A stretch of 64,000 bases of DNA from Magnaporthiopsis rhizophila. Its lineage: Eukaryota > Ascomycota > Sordariomycetes > Magnaporthales > Magnaporthaceae. The notes under the pieces are model-generated. The model did not search any database. It was not told the DNA's origin and saw only the letters and a program-made list of their open reading frames with translations. A program made the position numbers and the translations under genes. Location: contig PYSS01000018.1 in NCBI GenBank assembly GCA_003049465.1, positions 252,792-316,791 of the forward strand, in the 5' to 3' direction. This document shows positions 43,706 to 56,066 of the stretch, in pieces. How positions within the stretch are numbered: the first letter of the stretch is position 1; the number at the start of each line of letters is the position of its first letter.

Positions 43706-45380
43706 TCAAGACGCCTCCTCCTCGGCAGGCGTGTAGTCCGACTTGGCACGGCTCGACTTGATGACCTTCTGAACCTGCTTCTCCGCCTCGTCCCAGTCGT
43801 CCGTCGACAGCTGGATCAGGTCGATGTTGTAGTACTCGGCAATCTGAGAGAGAGCGCTGAAGCTCTTGCGGTCGTGCACAAAGGTGATGCTAACTCCCAC
43901 GCGGCCGAAACGGCCCGTTCGGCCGATACGGTGCAGGTACGTCTCGGCGTCGGGCGTCCCCTCACCCGGTCCCTTCATGGGCACATCGTAATTGACCACG
44001 AGGGAGACGCTCGCCACATCGATACCTCGAGCCAGCACATTGGTGGTAATGAGCACCTTGGACCTGCCCGAGCGGAAGTCGTCAAGGATCCCGTCTCGGC
44101 TCGCGCCCTCGAAAGCACCGTGTAGTACAGAGACCTTATGGCCGTCTGCCTCCATACGCTTCTGGATTCCACTCGCGCTTTCACGAGTCTAGACATAAAA
44201 ATCTGTTAGCCATCTGAAACCACATGCCTTTCCAAGCTCACATATTTCGCATCAACAATAGAAAGACATCAGGTCGACATACCTTGACAAAAATGACTGA
44301 CGAGCCGATCGACATCAGGCCATACAGCTGGCAAAGGATGCCGTACTTGTCGCTGTTGGAGGGACAGTCCACGTACATCTGAGAGATGCCGCGGACTGTC
44401 AACTGCTCTTGGCGCAGCCTCATCTGGTTGGCTTTCGGCGCAAACTTCTCGGCGTAGCTCTTGACACGGTCGGGGAAGGTGGCCGAAAATAGTAGGGTCT
44501 GGACGGTCTTGGGGAGCAAACTAGAAGGTCGCAGGTTAGCTCTATCTCAAACGCTATATTCAAGGGGGTTCAAATACTTACTTCTTCACTCTGATGCATT
44601 GCTCTCCCATGCCCTGCTGGTCGAGCATGTTGTCGGCCTCGTCCACCACAAGAAGCTTGAGCTGAGACACATCGAACTGGCGGCGGCGGATGAGTTCCAC
44701 CACTGTGCCAGGCGTACCAACCACGACATTCGCCTGGACGCCTGTCTCGCGTGATATGGAGCCGGGAATCGCGGCCTCGACGTTGAGGTTGGTGCAGAAT
44801 TGGCCGATGGACTGGATGACGCTCTTGATCTGGCGGGCAAGCTCACGACTCGGGGCCAGGCACAGGGCTTGAGGCTGTGTGGGTTTGTCGTAATCGATGC
44901 GGGATAGGATGGTGACGACGAAGGCGCCCGTCTTGCCGGTGCCTGACTGCGACTGCGCGATCATGTTGCGCGGGGGGTTGCTGAGCATCAGAGGCAAGGC
45001 GCGGGCCTGGATCTTGGACGGCTTCCGGAAGTTCATGGCCAGGAGACCGTTGATAATGGGCTCGGGACTAAAGCGCGCGTGTTAAATTAGTAAGACTACG
45101 GACAAGTAGAAAGGTGGCTTGGGGTCGCGCGGCATTTGCGCAAAGGTACATACAGGCCAAGATCGCTGAAGCTGCTGATGGACGACAGCGGACTGTCAGT
45201 GTCGGGGTCGCCCAGCTGGACTTCGACATCGTAACTGGATTCGAGAAGACCGCTATTCCCTCCGTCGCCGGCGCCGTCGGTCTGAGGAATGGCTGATGAT
45301 TCGGCCGCTGGCTCTGCGGCAGCCGGCGCGGGCGCGGCAGCCGCGTCTGGCTTCGTGATGCGGCTGGCAAGGTCTGCCAT
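43706..45380 (-). CDS. dbp5: ATP-dependent RNA helicase Dbp5 (DEAD box, DDX19-like)
   Basis: Exons 45380-45154, 45067-44582, 44520-44283 and 44188-43706 give 477 residues, matching fungal Dbp5. Seen in order: Ala/Pro-rich N-terminus, Q-motif FRKPSKIQARALPLML, motif I AQSQSGTGKTG, Ia PSRELARQ, Ib TPGTVVEL, II DEAD, III SAT, then RecA2 with FVKTRESASGIQKRM, IV-V TNVLARGIDVASV and VI HRIGRTGRFGR. The set AQSQSGTGKT, ILCQLYGLMSIGSSVIFV and NVLARGIDV is characteristic of Dbp5, which remodels mRNPs at the cytoplasmic face of the nuclear pore (with Gle1 and inositol hexakisphosphate) and helps translation termination. Introns 45153-45068, 44581-44521 and 44282-44189 all have good GT..AG ends. Divergent from bzz1. 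Confidence 0.97.
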
Positions 45381-46519
45381 TCTTGCGGACTACACTGTAT
45401 ACTAAGATGAGGACAGGAGTGTTAGAGCTTGGGGCGGGGGAAAGGTGCGCCTTCCAGTGACGTTCAAGCTGTTGGTAGACGTCCAGGGACTAGCAAGACA
45501 GCTCAAGGGTGGTAGGTGCAGGAAGGCGCCAGTGAAGTCGGGACGATCGAAGAAGGGGACCGGAACATTGCACGGGGATGTCATTTTTTATAGACGGTAA
45601 TGGAACCAAAAAAGCGAATTGAAGAGACAAAGAGCCCCTTTGGGTTCTCACCTGGCCGGAATGGAGGCGTCGCTCTTTCTTGGTTTCGGCTCCCGATGCG
45701 GCTGCGCCTGTTCGTATGACAGACTTTTTTTTTTTTTCTTTTTTCTTTTGTTCCCCTACTCGTTGCCTCCGTTGACGCCGAAACACGACAATGCAAGTTT
45801 CGAGGGCGCGCCCAAGCTGTCCCTCCAAGTTACAATGCCCCGCACAGGAGCTGTCCCGACGGGGGTGGGGGTTGGCACTGATGCCTTGAAGTGGAGTCAC
45901 TTGTTGTGTGGCGGTGTCGAGAGTGGCGTAGTGGGCGACCAGCCACAAGCCCGCACCACCAAGTGCGCCGAGCCCAACGGTGGCGGGCGCAGCTGAAAGG
46001 GATACGTTCGGCTTGGGCTGTCAACGGGTACCAACGTCAATGCGCCAACGCCTCTTTTCACCAACAAGCCCCCAGGAGAATCCAAGGCGTTGAGCCGCAA
46101 TCGAGCACGTGTGCGTGCGTTGTTTCGAGTGTGTGTGTCTTCGGGGATTTGCGCCGGTATCCGGTCGTCACCTCCCTCGCAGCGTTCCTTTTCCCCAGCT
46201 CGTTTGTCTCCTGCAGGAGGCTGTATGCAGGCTGAGGGCCCACCACCTGCTCAAAACGTATACTACGCGCGACCTTTTGCCACGGCCTTGGCCATTGCCC
46301 ATTGGAGGGGTTGTTGACGACGACGGCCGACGCATTCCCCGAGCGGGCTTACATTTCGCTCCTGGCTGGACCTGGCATCCTCTTGCGCCGATTTCCCCTC
46401 TCGCCCAACTGCGACTGAACGCCATTCAACCTCCCCCGCCTTCGGATTCGATGTCCCGAGACTTTGGCAACGGTGCCGGTGCATAATCCCCGTCCCCAGG
46501 AACCAAAAAGCTGCGCACA
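45381..46519. promoter_or_regulatory. 1.14 kb divergent promoter region dbp5/bzz1
   Basis: The two conserved genes diverge from here. It contains T-rich runs at 45726-45749 on the + strand and no coding sequence. Specific sites are not assignable. Confidence 0.5.
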
Positions 46520-49053
46520 ATGACCGCCGTCGAAACCGCGCCAACCTTCGGCGCAGAGCTCAAGGTGCGCGATACCATATCCCACCTCTGCCTTCACTCG
46601 CTGGGCGACGCAGCCGCGACAATCGCATCTTGCTGACACTTTGCGGTGCAGAATGGCTTCAAACCCGCCAACGCATGGGTCGCGGGCGGCATCGCCTGGA
46701 TCGACGACCTCCAGCAGTTTTACCGGGAACGAGCGGCTATAGAAAAGGAGTACAGCGCAAGGTTAACTGCGCTGGCAAAGAAGTATTTCGAAAAGAAGGC
46801 CAAGAAGTCGGCAAGCTTGAGTGTCGGCGAGAATCCTGTAATGACCCCTGGATCGCTTGAGAGGTAATGCCCCTTCGTCCCCATCTGCCTTCGTTGCGCT
46901 GCGGCGACAGATCTGTGCGGCCACTAACCGACTGCCGTCTCTCCTGCGACACAGTGCCTCCGTCACAACATGGACAACCCAACTAAACACGGTCGAAGCC
47001 CGAGCAAACGAGCACAACCAATACAGCAATGACCTGATCAACAAGGTCGCCACGCCGCTCCAGGGCGTGGCCACCAAGTTCGAGGAGCTCCGCAAGCGCC
47101 ATGCCGACTTCGCCGATAAGCTCGAGAAGGAAAGAGATGCGTCCTACGCGGAACTGCGCAAGGTCAAGGGCAAGTACGACAGCGTTTGCCAGGAGGTGGA
47201 GAGCAGGCGCAAGAAGACCGAGTCGGCGTTCGACAAGGCAAAGGCGCAGAGCAACTACCAGCAGCAGATTCTGGAGATGAACAATTTCAAGAACAGCTAC
47301 TTGATTGCCATCAACGTCACCAACAAGCAGAAGGAGAAGTACTACCACGAATACGTGCCCGAGGTCATGGACAGCTTACAGGATCTCTCCGAGTTCAAGA
47401 CGATGAGGATAAACGAGCTGTGGACCCTGGCTTCGAATCTCGAATCCGGACTGCTCAAATCCAGCGGCGAGCTGATAGAACACCAGACGCAAGAGATCGC
47501 CCGAAACCAGCCGCACCTCGACTCATTAATGTACATGCGCCACAATGTCGGCTCGTGGCAGGAGCCGCCCGACAAGGCTTTCGAGCCGAGCCCAGTCTGG
47601 CACGACGACGACGCCATGGTGATTGACGAGCCGGCAAAGGTTTATTTGCGCAACGTCCTGAACAAGTCCAAGAGCCAGCTCGGTGACTTGCGCAGGGAGG
47701 TGGATAAGAAACGGCGCGAGGTGGAGACGCACAAGAGGGTCAAGCAACGTATTAGGGACGGCACTGAGCAGAAGGACGAGGTGGCGGTGGTCACACTGAT
47801 CTTTGCAATGCAGGAGGATCTTCACCAGGTGGAACGCAAGAGGACAACAGCAGAAGTCGAGACGTCGACTATCACGTCGGCAGTCGGCGACGTGACGCTA
47901 GGAGCCAAGAACCACAACTTCAAGTCGCAGACCTTTAAGATCCCGACCAACTGCGACCTCTGCGGAGAGAGGATATGGGGTCTGTCGGCGAAGGGGTTCG
48001 ATTGCCGAGACTGCGGCTACACGTGCCACAGCAAGTGCGAGATGAAGGTTCCTGCCGAGTGCCCGGGAGAGCAGAGCAAGGAGGAGCGCAAGAAGCTGAA
48101 GCAGGAGAGGCAGGAGGCTGCGAACAAGTTGCTGAAGCCCAACAGCGGAAGCCATGCCAAGACGGCTTCGGTAGACAACGCGGCGGAGCTACCGGCCTTG
48201 ACACGCACAAACACGATGACCTCGCTGAGCTCGGGATACGCAGCCAGTGCTCGTCGTTCAGTATCGGGCGCCAGGTCCCCGGCACCCGAGGACACGCCGG
48301 TAGCCGAGCTTCCGGCAGCCCCAACAACGCCGGCACCCGCGCCCAAGCCGGCAGGCACGCTGCGCAAGAACAGGGTCATCGCACCGCCTCCCGTCGCCTA
48401 CATCAGCGAGCTGCCCGGAAGCACCGCGCCAAACGGGTCTGGCGGCGGCGGCGCTGCCAAGGCGCCAGAGCAGAAAGGCAAGATGCTCTATGCTTTCGAA
48501 GCCAACGGCGAAGGCGAGCTCACGGTGGCAGAAGGGCGGGACCTTGTGGTTCTTGAGCCGGACAGTAAGTTTTCATCCACTTTATACCCTAGCAGATGAG
48601 GGAAAGAGTAGAGTTCACTAACACGGGAGCCTTTGCGTAGCCGGATCTGGATGGATCAAGGTACGGGCAGGATACAAGGAGGGGCTGGTGCCGACTTCAT
48701 ACGTCGAACTGGGGTCGGCTCCGTCGGCGGCGCCAGCTATTATGCCGCAAAACACAGGGCAATCCGTGAGACCTTCGTCGACATACTCTAACAGCGGATC
48801 CTCGATCGGAGGGCCGGGTGGCGCGCCCTCGGTCAAAAAGAAGGGGCCGGCGGTGGCGCCCAGGCGAGGGGCAAAGAAGATCAGATACGCCGAGGTGCTG
48901 TACGAATACACGGCGCAGAACGACACGGAGCACAGCATCGTTGAGGGCGAGCGGCTGGTGGTGATCAAGGAGGATCCTGGGGACGGGTGGGCCGAGGTTG
49001 AGAAGGGCGGCCTGACCAAGAGCGTTCCAGCCAGCTACATCCAGCTGGTGTAG
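46520..49053 (+). CDS. bzz1: Bzz1-like F-BAR, C1 and double SH3 protein (actin/endocytosis)
   Basis: Exons 46520-46564, 46652-46863, 46955-48564 and 48641-49053 give 759 residues. Seen: F-BAR domain from ~residue 8 (GAELKNGFKPANAWVAGGIAWIDDLQQFY) through the coiled coil to ~270; a second coiled coil ~300-360; a C1-type zinc domain ~405-455 starting HNFKSQTFKIPTNCDLCGE with CRDCGYTCHSKC; an Ala/Pro linker; SH3-1 ~592-645 (MLYAFEANGEGELTV.. GWIKVRAG..VPTSYVEL); and SH3-2 ~703-759 (VLYEYTAQNDTEHSI..GWAEV..VPASYIQLV). This is the Bzz1/syndapin-like architecture: it bends plasma membrane at endocytic sites and recruits Las17/WASP through the SH3 domains. The 15-residue first exon is joined by AAG|GTGCGC..GTGCAG|AAT. 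All introns have clean AG acceptors. Confidence 0.95.
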
Positions 49054-49083
49054 ATATTTGCATGTACATTGGGCTTCTTCGCC

Positions 49084-49127
<44 letters not shown>

Positions 49128-51509
49128 TTTCTCTCTCTGGGTTTCTTGCTGCGGCCTCTCAGCTGGCGTCTTCGCCTGTGTTTGTGTAATTGTGTGCCTT
49201 CAATCATTCAACAAGGCGATTGCATTCATGTCGGTGTTTTGGGGAACACCTCGGTACTATCATGTCATTTGAGGATTGTCACTCTTGGGGCCGGAAAAAG
49301 GGCTAGAGGACAGAATACAGGTACCATTTTGATCATTTCACTCACTCGCATCCTTGAGCAGAGTTTGGATATCCGTGGCGCGCGGGTGATTAGGATGGGA
49401 CAAGTGATGCGCCGGTATCAATATTGGTGGGACGTTATCAAGTCGGAGCAAGGTGCACTTGTATAACGAGATAGCATCACAGGGATGTCGACCGAAAGAG
49501 CAGTTCTACCCCCTATTCTTCACAATCTTGCGCTTTCGATCCACCATATCCAAACAAAACAGCGAGTTTTCCGAAAAAGAAGACTGTTTATGAAGCCCGA
49601 CTATGGAACGTCTCTGCTGTTCAACATTTTATAGGTTGCCTCAGATTTGATAGTTATCCATTTGTTCCTGCGACGGGACCTTTTCACGACCCGCTTTTTT
49701 TGTCGATGTGACAGGGCAGCGGTCTGTGCGGTGGCCTGTCCCAAGCAAGGTGACAACGACGCAAATGTCATTGCATCTCGAAATGGCATCTCCATTTTGG
49801 TCCCCCCACCTGGAATTGGTTTCCCCAGTCGAGAATTGGATTGAGTGCCCGCATGCCCGGTCTTGGCAAAATCGTTGGAGACATTGACGCATGGGCATAC
49901 GGGATCCGGCCCAATTGGACGGGCCAACATGAGTGAATGGACTCGTTTGTGTGTGCGTTGTGCAGCTTTCGTGTCGTGTCTGTCATCCCGAAGAGAAAAA
50001 CCTGATTTTTCTTTTCTCGTCCTTTGTCTCTTGGGCTCGGCAGAATTGCGGCACCCTTGCGCATGCATATTGGACGACGCAAGCCCAGAATTCCATGAGC
50101 TGGCAGGCTGATCGCCCATGGGGCGTAACATTCTGAAACGGGATTTACATTGCGAAGAATAAAAAAGAAGCTAAAAACAAAAGACTGGGATCCCGTTGGC
50201 GCGGGACACCGCAGAGAGGGGAAAAAGGGACAAGCCAAGTCCAAGATCTTGGAAAGGGAGGATTGTCTGGTTTTTGCCAAGTTTTGCAAATGGCATTTTC
50301 TCTTTTGTCTTTGCCGCGGGGGGAAGGGATGGGCGATTCAGGGGAGCCGAGAGGTTTGGTTGAAGAAAAAGGGGGGTGGCTCGCCCAGACAATACCAATA
50401 CCTTAGCTGCTAACCGGCAGTAGTCCACCGTCTCATGCCAAACGCGCCAAGGTGCCAATCTCTCTCTCCGGGCGGTGGGTGGGAGATACTAACTGGGCGT
50501 GACGCTTCCGTTTTGCCTCGCCCAGAGAGACCACTCGTCTTGGACTCGTCTGGGCTTCCAGTCCGGACGGAGGCTGTGCTCTTGGCGGACAAGGCCATTT
50601 TTGTGCCTAGTGCGGGTCCGGGGTCCGTTGTCCGTTGTGCGCGCGCGGGTGTAGCGTCCAATCAAAACAAAAAACAACAAATCTCGTCTGACTGGTTTTG
50701 TTATTTTAACGCTGGGGCATACTTCGCACGTGCCAGGCTCGGCTTTCTGGGCGTGCAGGGTCGCACTCTCACATTGAATCAAAAATGGATGCAAGTGGAA
50801 AAGAAAAAAAAAGGGTACAAATGGAAGTCACTCTTTCACTGGCGAAATTGATTAAAATTAGCGGCCACAGTGCAGGTGTAGCAGGGCGGGTCGCACTGTC
50901 ATGCGAGCACGGTGACTGGCCGTTCCATCATCGACGGTGGCTGCCAGTGCCAGCTCAAAGTCGTCAGGGAGTACCTGTGGCGCCAGCCAGTGCGAGCTGC
51001 AGCCAAGCAAGAGGTACCTGCCCGCGGGTCTTGGGACGCGGTCTTGGAAGGTGTGGGTGCTCCACCAATGCCGCGCCTTGGACGGGGTGCCTCCCGTCAG
51101 AGTCGATACGAGACCCCGGGTTGGCAACACGCCTGCCTGTTTGGACGGCGGCCCGTTGGCTTGCTGCAGAGTCTTGGCTTCGGATTCAAAACTCGCGTCG
51201 TCCAGCCCAGTTTCCCACCCCTTTCCTGTCCCTTTCCTTCCCTCCCAGGCACACCCTTTTTAACCCTCAACAGCTAACTCCTTGCTACTTGCTTCGTCCA
51301 CGCTTCGCCGACTCGCTCGTTTATGTCGGCTTTTTTCTCTCTCCCAACCGTTTCTCTTTTTTACAATACTCATTTTTTGTAATCACTCTTGTTTTTGAAA
51401 CAACCCACACACGCTCTTTCGAGATCCAGATCGCGATCGCTCTCCCCCACCCACCGTTTCCTTATTCCTCCACCGCTTTAGGTTTTTGACCCCATCTACA
51501 TAGCCAGCC
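49054..51509. promoter_or_regulatory. 2.46 kb upstream region of the GH72 gene
   Basis: No supported gene. A T41 run lies at 49086-49126, just after the bzz1 stop. From ~51205 to 51480 the + strand is strongly pyrimidine-rich (CTTTCC, TTTCTCTC blocks), as in the core promoters and leaders of highly expressed fungal genes, and leads directly to the GH72 start. A 234-codon open frame (50785-51489) overlaps this leader but has no domain. Confidence 0.55.
49086..49126. repeat. T41 homopolymer
   Basis: Forty-one consecutive T, 33 bases after the bzz1 stop codon. It is the longest homopolymer in the window, and its true length is uncertain with most sequencing chemistries. Confidence 0.9.
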
Positions 51510-52928
51510 ATGAAGTCGGCAGTGCTCGCGTCCCTCATCGGGGCGGCCTCACTGGCCTCGGCCTCGCCCGCGGTCGAGAAGCGACAGAACACCAAGGTGC
51601 CTCACATCGTGGTCCGCGGCAACGCCTTCTTCGCCGGTAACGACCGCTTCTTCATCCGCGGTATCGACTACCAGCCCGGCGGCTCGTCGGAGAACAAGGA
51701 CCCCCTCGCCGACACCAAGACCTGCCTGCGCGACCTGGAGGAGTTCAAGAAGCTGGGCGTCAATACGGTGCGCGTCTACTCGACGGACAACTCCAAGGAC
51801 CACAAGGCGTGCATGGACGCCTACGCCGCAGCCGGCATCTACCTGCTGCTCGATATCAACAACCCCAAGTACTCCATCAACCGCAACAACCCCGACCCGT
51901 CGTACAATGCCGATTACCTGCAGAGCGTCTTCGCCTACATTGACGAGTTCGCCCGCTACGACAACACCATGGCCTTCTTCTCGGCCAATGAGGTCGTCCA
52001 CGGCACTGCCAACACGTCGCTGGCCGCCCGCCACGTCAAAGCCACCACCCGTGACATCAAGAGCTACATGGCCAAGCGCGGCCTGCGCCAGGTCCCTGTG
52101 GGCTACTCGGCCGCCGACGTGTCGGAGAACCGCCTGCAGCAGGCCGAGTACTTCAACTGCGGTACTGACGATGCCCGCAGCGACTTCTTTGCCTTTGTAA
52201 GCAGCAACTCGTCTCCCCCACCACACACACACGCGCGACAAAAGGACAACTGCTAACATATGTTGCTTACACCCCAACAGAACGACTACTCGTGGTGCTC
52301 GTCCGACTTCAAGACGTCGGGCTGGGACAAGAAGGTCGAGACCTTCAAGGACTACGGCATGCCCATCTTCCTGTCCGAGTACGGCTGCAACGAGAACAAG
52401 CGTGACTTTGGCGAGGTCAAGGCCCTGATGAGCCCCGAGATGACGCACGTCTACTCTGGCGGTCTCATGTACGAGTACACGTACGAGGCCAACAAGTTCG
52501 GCATCGTCAAGATCAACGGCGACAAGGTCGAGGAGCTGGACGAGTTCGCCGCCCTGCAGAAGGCCCTGAAGGACAACCCGGCCCCCACCGGACTGGCCGG
52601 CGCCAAGTCCACGCAGACGACCAGCAAATGCCCCGCCAAGGATCAATACTGGTTCGTCGACACCGAGACGCTGCCTGCCTTCCCCAAGGATGCCCAGAAG
52701 TACCTGGACAACGGTGCCGGCAAGGGTCCTGGCCTGAACGGCGTCGGCTCGCAGAACTCGGGCCCCGCCAAGGTCCAGGAGGCTCAGCCCGGCTCCGGTC
52801 TCGGTGGACCGGCCAACGACAAGAACGACAGGACGGGCAACAGCAAGAGCGCTGGCGCCTCGACGGACGTCTCCTTCCTGATGGCCGCCTCGGCCCTGAC
52901 CGTCTCGATCGGCGCCCTGTTCCTGTAA
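51510..52928 (+). CDS. gel1: GPI-anchored 1,3-beta-glucanosyltransferase, GH72 (Gel/Gas family, no CBM43)
   Basis: Exons 51510-52196 and 52281-52928 give 444 residues. The protein cuts beta-1,3-glucan and transfers the new reducing end to another chain, elongating cell-wall glucan at the plasma membrane. Seen: signal peptide MKSAVLASLIGAASLASASP with a KR propeptide-like site, VRGNAFF..RFFIRGIDYQPGG, YSTDNSKDHKACMDAYAAAG, the acid/base Glu161 in FFSANEVVHG and the nucleophile Glu262 in PIFLSEYGCNE, and a hydrophobic GPI signal at the C-terminus (SFLMAASALTVSIGALFL) after small residues NSKSAGAS. Length and absence of a Cys-rich CBM43 module place it in the short Gel1-like subfamily. The intron has donor GTAAGC and branch CTAAC. 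The pyrimidine-rich leader suggests strong expression. Confidence 0.96.
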
Positions 52929-53605
52929 ATGGGTGGTTGCGGAAAGCGGTATAGGAAATTGAGAAAGGGGGACTTGGGTCTCCCACCCCTGGGAACAAGC
53001 AACGCGACGATCAAGGATACCCGAAACGAACTTTTTTTCTGGAGTGGAAACAGAAAAACCCCGTGGCTTTTTTTGAAGTCCTTGGAGTTTGGACCCATAT
53101 CCCCGCCCCCAATGGCGCGCGGGAGGCGTTTGTGTATAAAGAAGCTTTTTTTTTTTTCTTTCTTTTGTCATTTGGATCTCATCAGCAGCTTCTCTCATTC
53201 TCGTTCTCGCACGAGGCGAGAGGCAAAAGGAAACAAGAGTCTACTTTTTTCCGCGTTTGTGGTTTTTCTGGAGCATTGCATCATCACGCCGTTTTCTGTT
53301 TATAACAAGACAAACTTTTAATGCCTGAACTGCTTATCTGTGAGAGGTGTGATGAATTGGATGAAGCTGCTCGACTTGGGACGCCGTTGACCGTTGAGTG
53401 ACTGCATGCGGGGCTTGTCGTCTCTTTTCGTTTCAGACGGTGACGGGAGTCTGATGTCTTGCGCATTAGTGCGGACGTTATTGGTGACGTGGGACGATTG
53501 TCTGACTGGGCTATGACCTCGCTGACATGGTAGCACATGAGATGGGATCACATGTTGCTTGCCATTTTAGCTTAAATACAGTGAATGTTTTCTCGCCACA
53601 GGATC
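52929..53605. other. 3' flank of the GH72 gene
   Basis: Non-coding, AT-richer than the gene, with T-runs around 53147-53157. No supported frame. Confidence 0.5.
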
Positions 53606-53805
53606 TATCTCGGCGGGCAAACGGCAAGCCTGCTTTTCCATCTCGGCGCTTTTCATGGCGGGCCAACTTGAACCCTTCTTTTTCCACCTGCGGCGGCCCA
53701 CGTCAGATGCAGGTTCTCGACGTTACAGAACGACGACACGGCCGCGCCGGGCCGCGCCTTGAACATGGCCGCCACCTCGGCGCGGTGGCGCACATGTCGG
53801 TCGGT

Positions 53806-53839
<34 letters not shown>

Positions 53840-55560
53840 GTGGTGCGCGACACGGTGAGGCTGCCTCTCAGAATGCACCTTTGTCGGCACGGACCGCCCG
53901 CAGACCGTGGTTGAGGGCGCCAGGTTCATCGAGGCGACGAGCCCTTTTGCTGTCGTTCGCGTCGGTGGGTGTCGTGTGCCTGGCTAGAGACGGCGGACAT
54001 GACACGCGGCATAATTGAGATCCAGGGCCTTGATATCACCATGAGCGGCATGGCGGCGGTCGCCGTCTTGCTGGAGCGGGACATGAGCGCGTCTTTGGAC
54101 TCGGCGGCGATGTTGGGGTAAGGGCACTTTTCAGTGCTGCCACGTGAACCACGACCTCGAATGTGTCCTGTCCAGCTTAGGCACAGCACCAACATATTTT
54201 GCCAACGAACTAGACACACAGTTCCGCGTCCCGGGCAACGAATCGGGCTCTCCAAAGCCATGCCTGGGTGCCGCGTTGATATTTACGTCTGACCAAGGAC
54301 TCGTCAGCATACCAAGAACGTCAGCTTCAGGGCCGGGCGACAACAAGGCCTTGACATCGTCAAGGGGCATCTAGATCGAGAACAAATGCCGGCCCCCACC
54401 TAGCCCTGGGGCACCTCGTCAAAGCACAGCACACCGTACCAGTCTGCCATCGCCGGCGCTGGCGCGGAAAACCTAGTGGCAGGCCAGCTGCGAACAGGGG
54501 CACCCACATCCACGACCCCGACGCAGCTCGCAGCGGACCTGGTCGACACTTTGCCACTACCCGGCGACCCGGAGGCTGACGCCGCCGCGAAGCTGTGGGT
54601 GGATGAGGATCGCCGACTCTCAGGGGTTGTATGACGCCACGGCTGCCCCCAGCCAACTGCAAGACGGTATTATTGTCCACCACCATATACCGCAATAAGA
54701 CCAGCGAATGGAGCACCGGGCCTCGGTTTCGGCCCGGGATACAAGACGACGAGCTCCGCTCTTGGGTGTGCCAAGCCTCGTGCGGCATCGCGCTCTCCGA
54801 CGATGTCAGGTGAGTAAACGGTGTCTGCGCCGGGTGGTTGTTCGAGGAGGACGCGCCGGCGGCCATGGCGGGCGAACTACGCCCTGCACGGCCATCGCCA
54901 GACGTACGGCAAGACGTGGACTCGGGGGCGAGTACTGTACCGATATCATCGCGCGCTTCACGCTGGTGGAGACGCTTGGAGCAGATGCCGCTCAAATGAG
55001 CTATGCCACCCATGCCACGTCGGTTGCGTATGACGTAGGTGAGCCCCTTAGTCCATTTATGCAAGCTCTCTCAAGCGCATCAACGACCTGTGTGGTCTGG
55101 GCACGGTATCGGCTGGACACTCATCCTCGACGTAAACCAGCACTTGCAGATCATGAGGTGCGACGGCGTGCCCCGAAGGCAAGGGGCTGTGTTTACCCCT
55201 GACGTGTGCGACATGGAATTCAGGAAGGCCGCACATGCGATTCCATCTGGGCGCGAACAACGTGGGGGGGATCTGCGGCAGTATAGCCAGTGGATTGCTG
55301 ACGACTGCGGAAACCTGCACACCATGAAGGCTATCGTCGGCTCCGAGGTCCGCACCAGCGGGGCGGGCGGCAAACACGAGGGGGTTGATGGTAACGGGCG
55401 ACGATGGCGGCACCGGCAGCCGAGGCTGTGGTCGCCGCAAGCACGACTTGGAACTGCAGGCCGCTGCCACGTGGCGCGAGACGGCGAGACCTGCCAGCAG
55501 CTGTGACGGTGCCCGACGCGATCCACGATGATGCTGTTCCAGCAGACCAACCCATCCCCT
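53606..55560. other. GC-rich stretch with coding-like but broken frames (possible gene remnant)
   Basis: Composition resembles coding DNA but no frame stays open beyond ~235 codons and no splice set joins them. On the + strand, plausible protein-like pieces change frame in turn: about 54430-54630 (..AENLVAGQLRTGAP..), 54631-54813 (..LSTTIYRNKTSEWSTGP..) and 54935-55035 (..TDIIARFTLVETLGADA..). The - strand is also open over long distances. I recognise no family. A T31 run sits at 53807-53837. This could be a decayed gene, a poorly assembled one, or GC-rich non-coding sequence. Confidence 0.35.
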
Positions 55561-55706
55561 AGCCACATAGAATCTTCCCGCGGGACGCCGACGTGCTCCG
55601 AGCTCCTGCGGCCGGATTTCGGCCTACTACCTCAGTCCTACGAGCGACTGGGACGCTTCCATCCTCCGGTACCCTTCTCCGAGGTGCTGACGGGCGACGG
55701 GCTTCG

Positions 55707-56066
55707 TCAGGTGATGGGCAGCTCGAGCCCTGCGGCTGCTCGCGTCGCTGATGCCATCGGGAATCGGATTGTGAGCAGCAAGACTGCTTCGTACATTCTC
55801 GTGCGCCCAGCGGCAGCCTTCGGCAGGGCTCTCTCCACGAGCAGCACGTTGTAGTATTCCCACGGCCCCACGACGAAAGAGTCGTCCACCCTGCCACACC
55901 ACGATACATCGCGGTCCCGGCACTCGGGGAGATGAGCTCTCCGACTGGCCTTTCCTCGCGAAGTCACGAGCTGGAGGGCGGCTTGGTCCTCGTTCGTCTG
56001 CAGGGCTTGTGGCTCTAGGCAGTGGGCTTGCCGCAAGCCCGCGGTGCGCCGGCCCTCGTCACACAA
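55707..56066 (-). pseudogene. Possible remnant of a HET-domain (heterokaryon incompatibility) protein C-terminus
   Basis: A - strand frame here ends with DDSFVVGPWEYYNVLLVERA followed by ~40 residues to a stop. The W-EYYNVLLVE pattern resembles the region near the C-terminus of fungal HET-domain proteins (..EYYNVMLVEW..). No N-terminal HET signature (SYxWG) could be found upstream on the same strand, and flanking frames are interrupted. So if the resemblance is real, this is a broken copy. The assignment is from memory of the motif and weak. Confidence 0.2.

Noticed and set aside
50785..51489. 234-codon + strand frame just upstream of the GH72 start
   Set aside because: It overlaps the pyrimidine-rich leader, ends 20 bases before the real ATG and has a composition dictated by CT blocks.
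51549..53198. 549-codon - strand frame
   Set aside because: Exact antisense of the GH72 gene, which has catalytic motifs, signal peptide and GPI signal; GC-rich codon bias keeps the antisense frame open, and it even runs through the intron.
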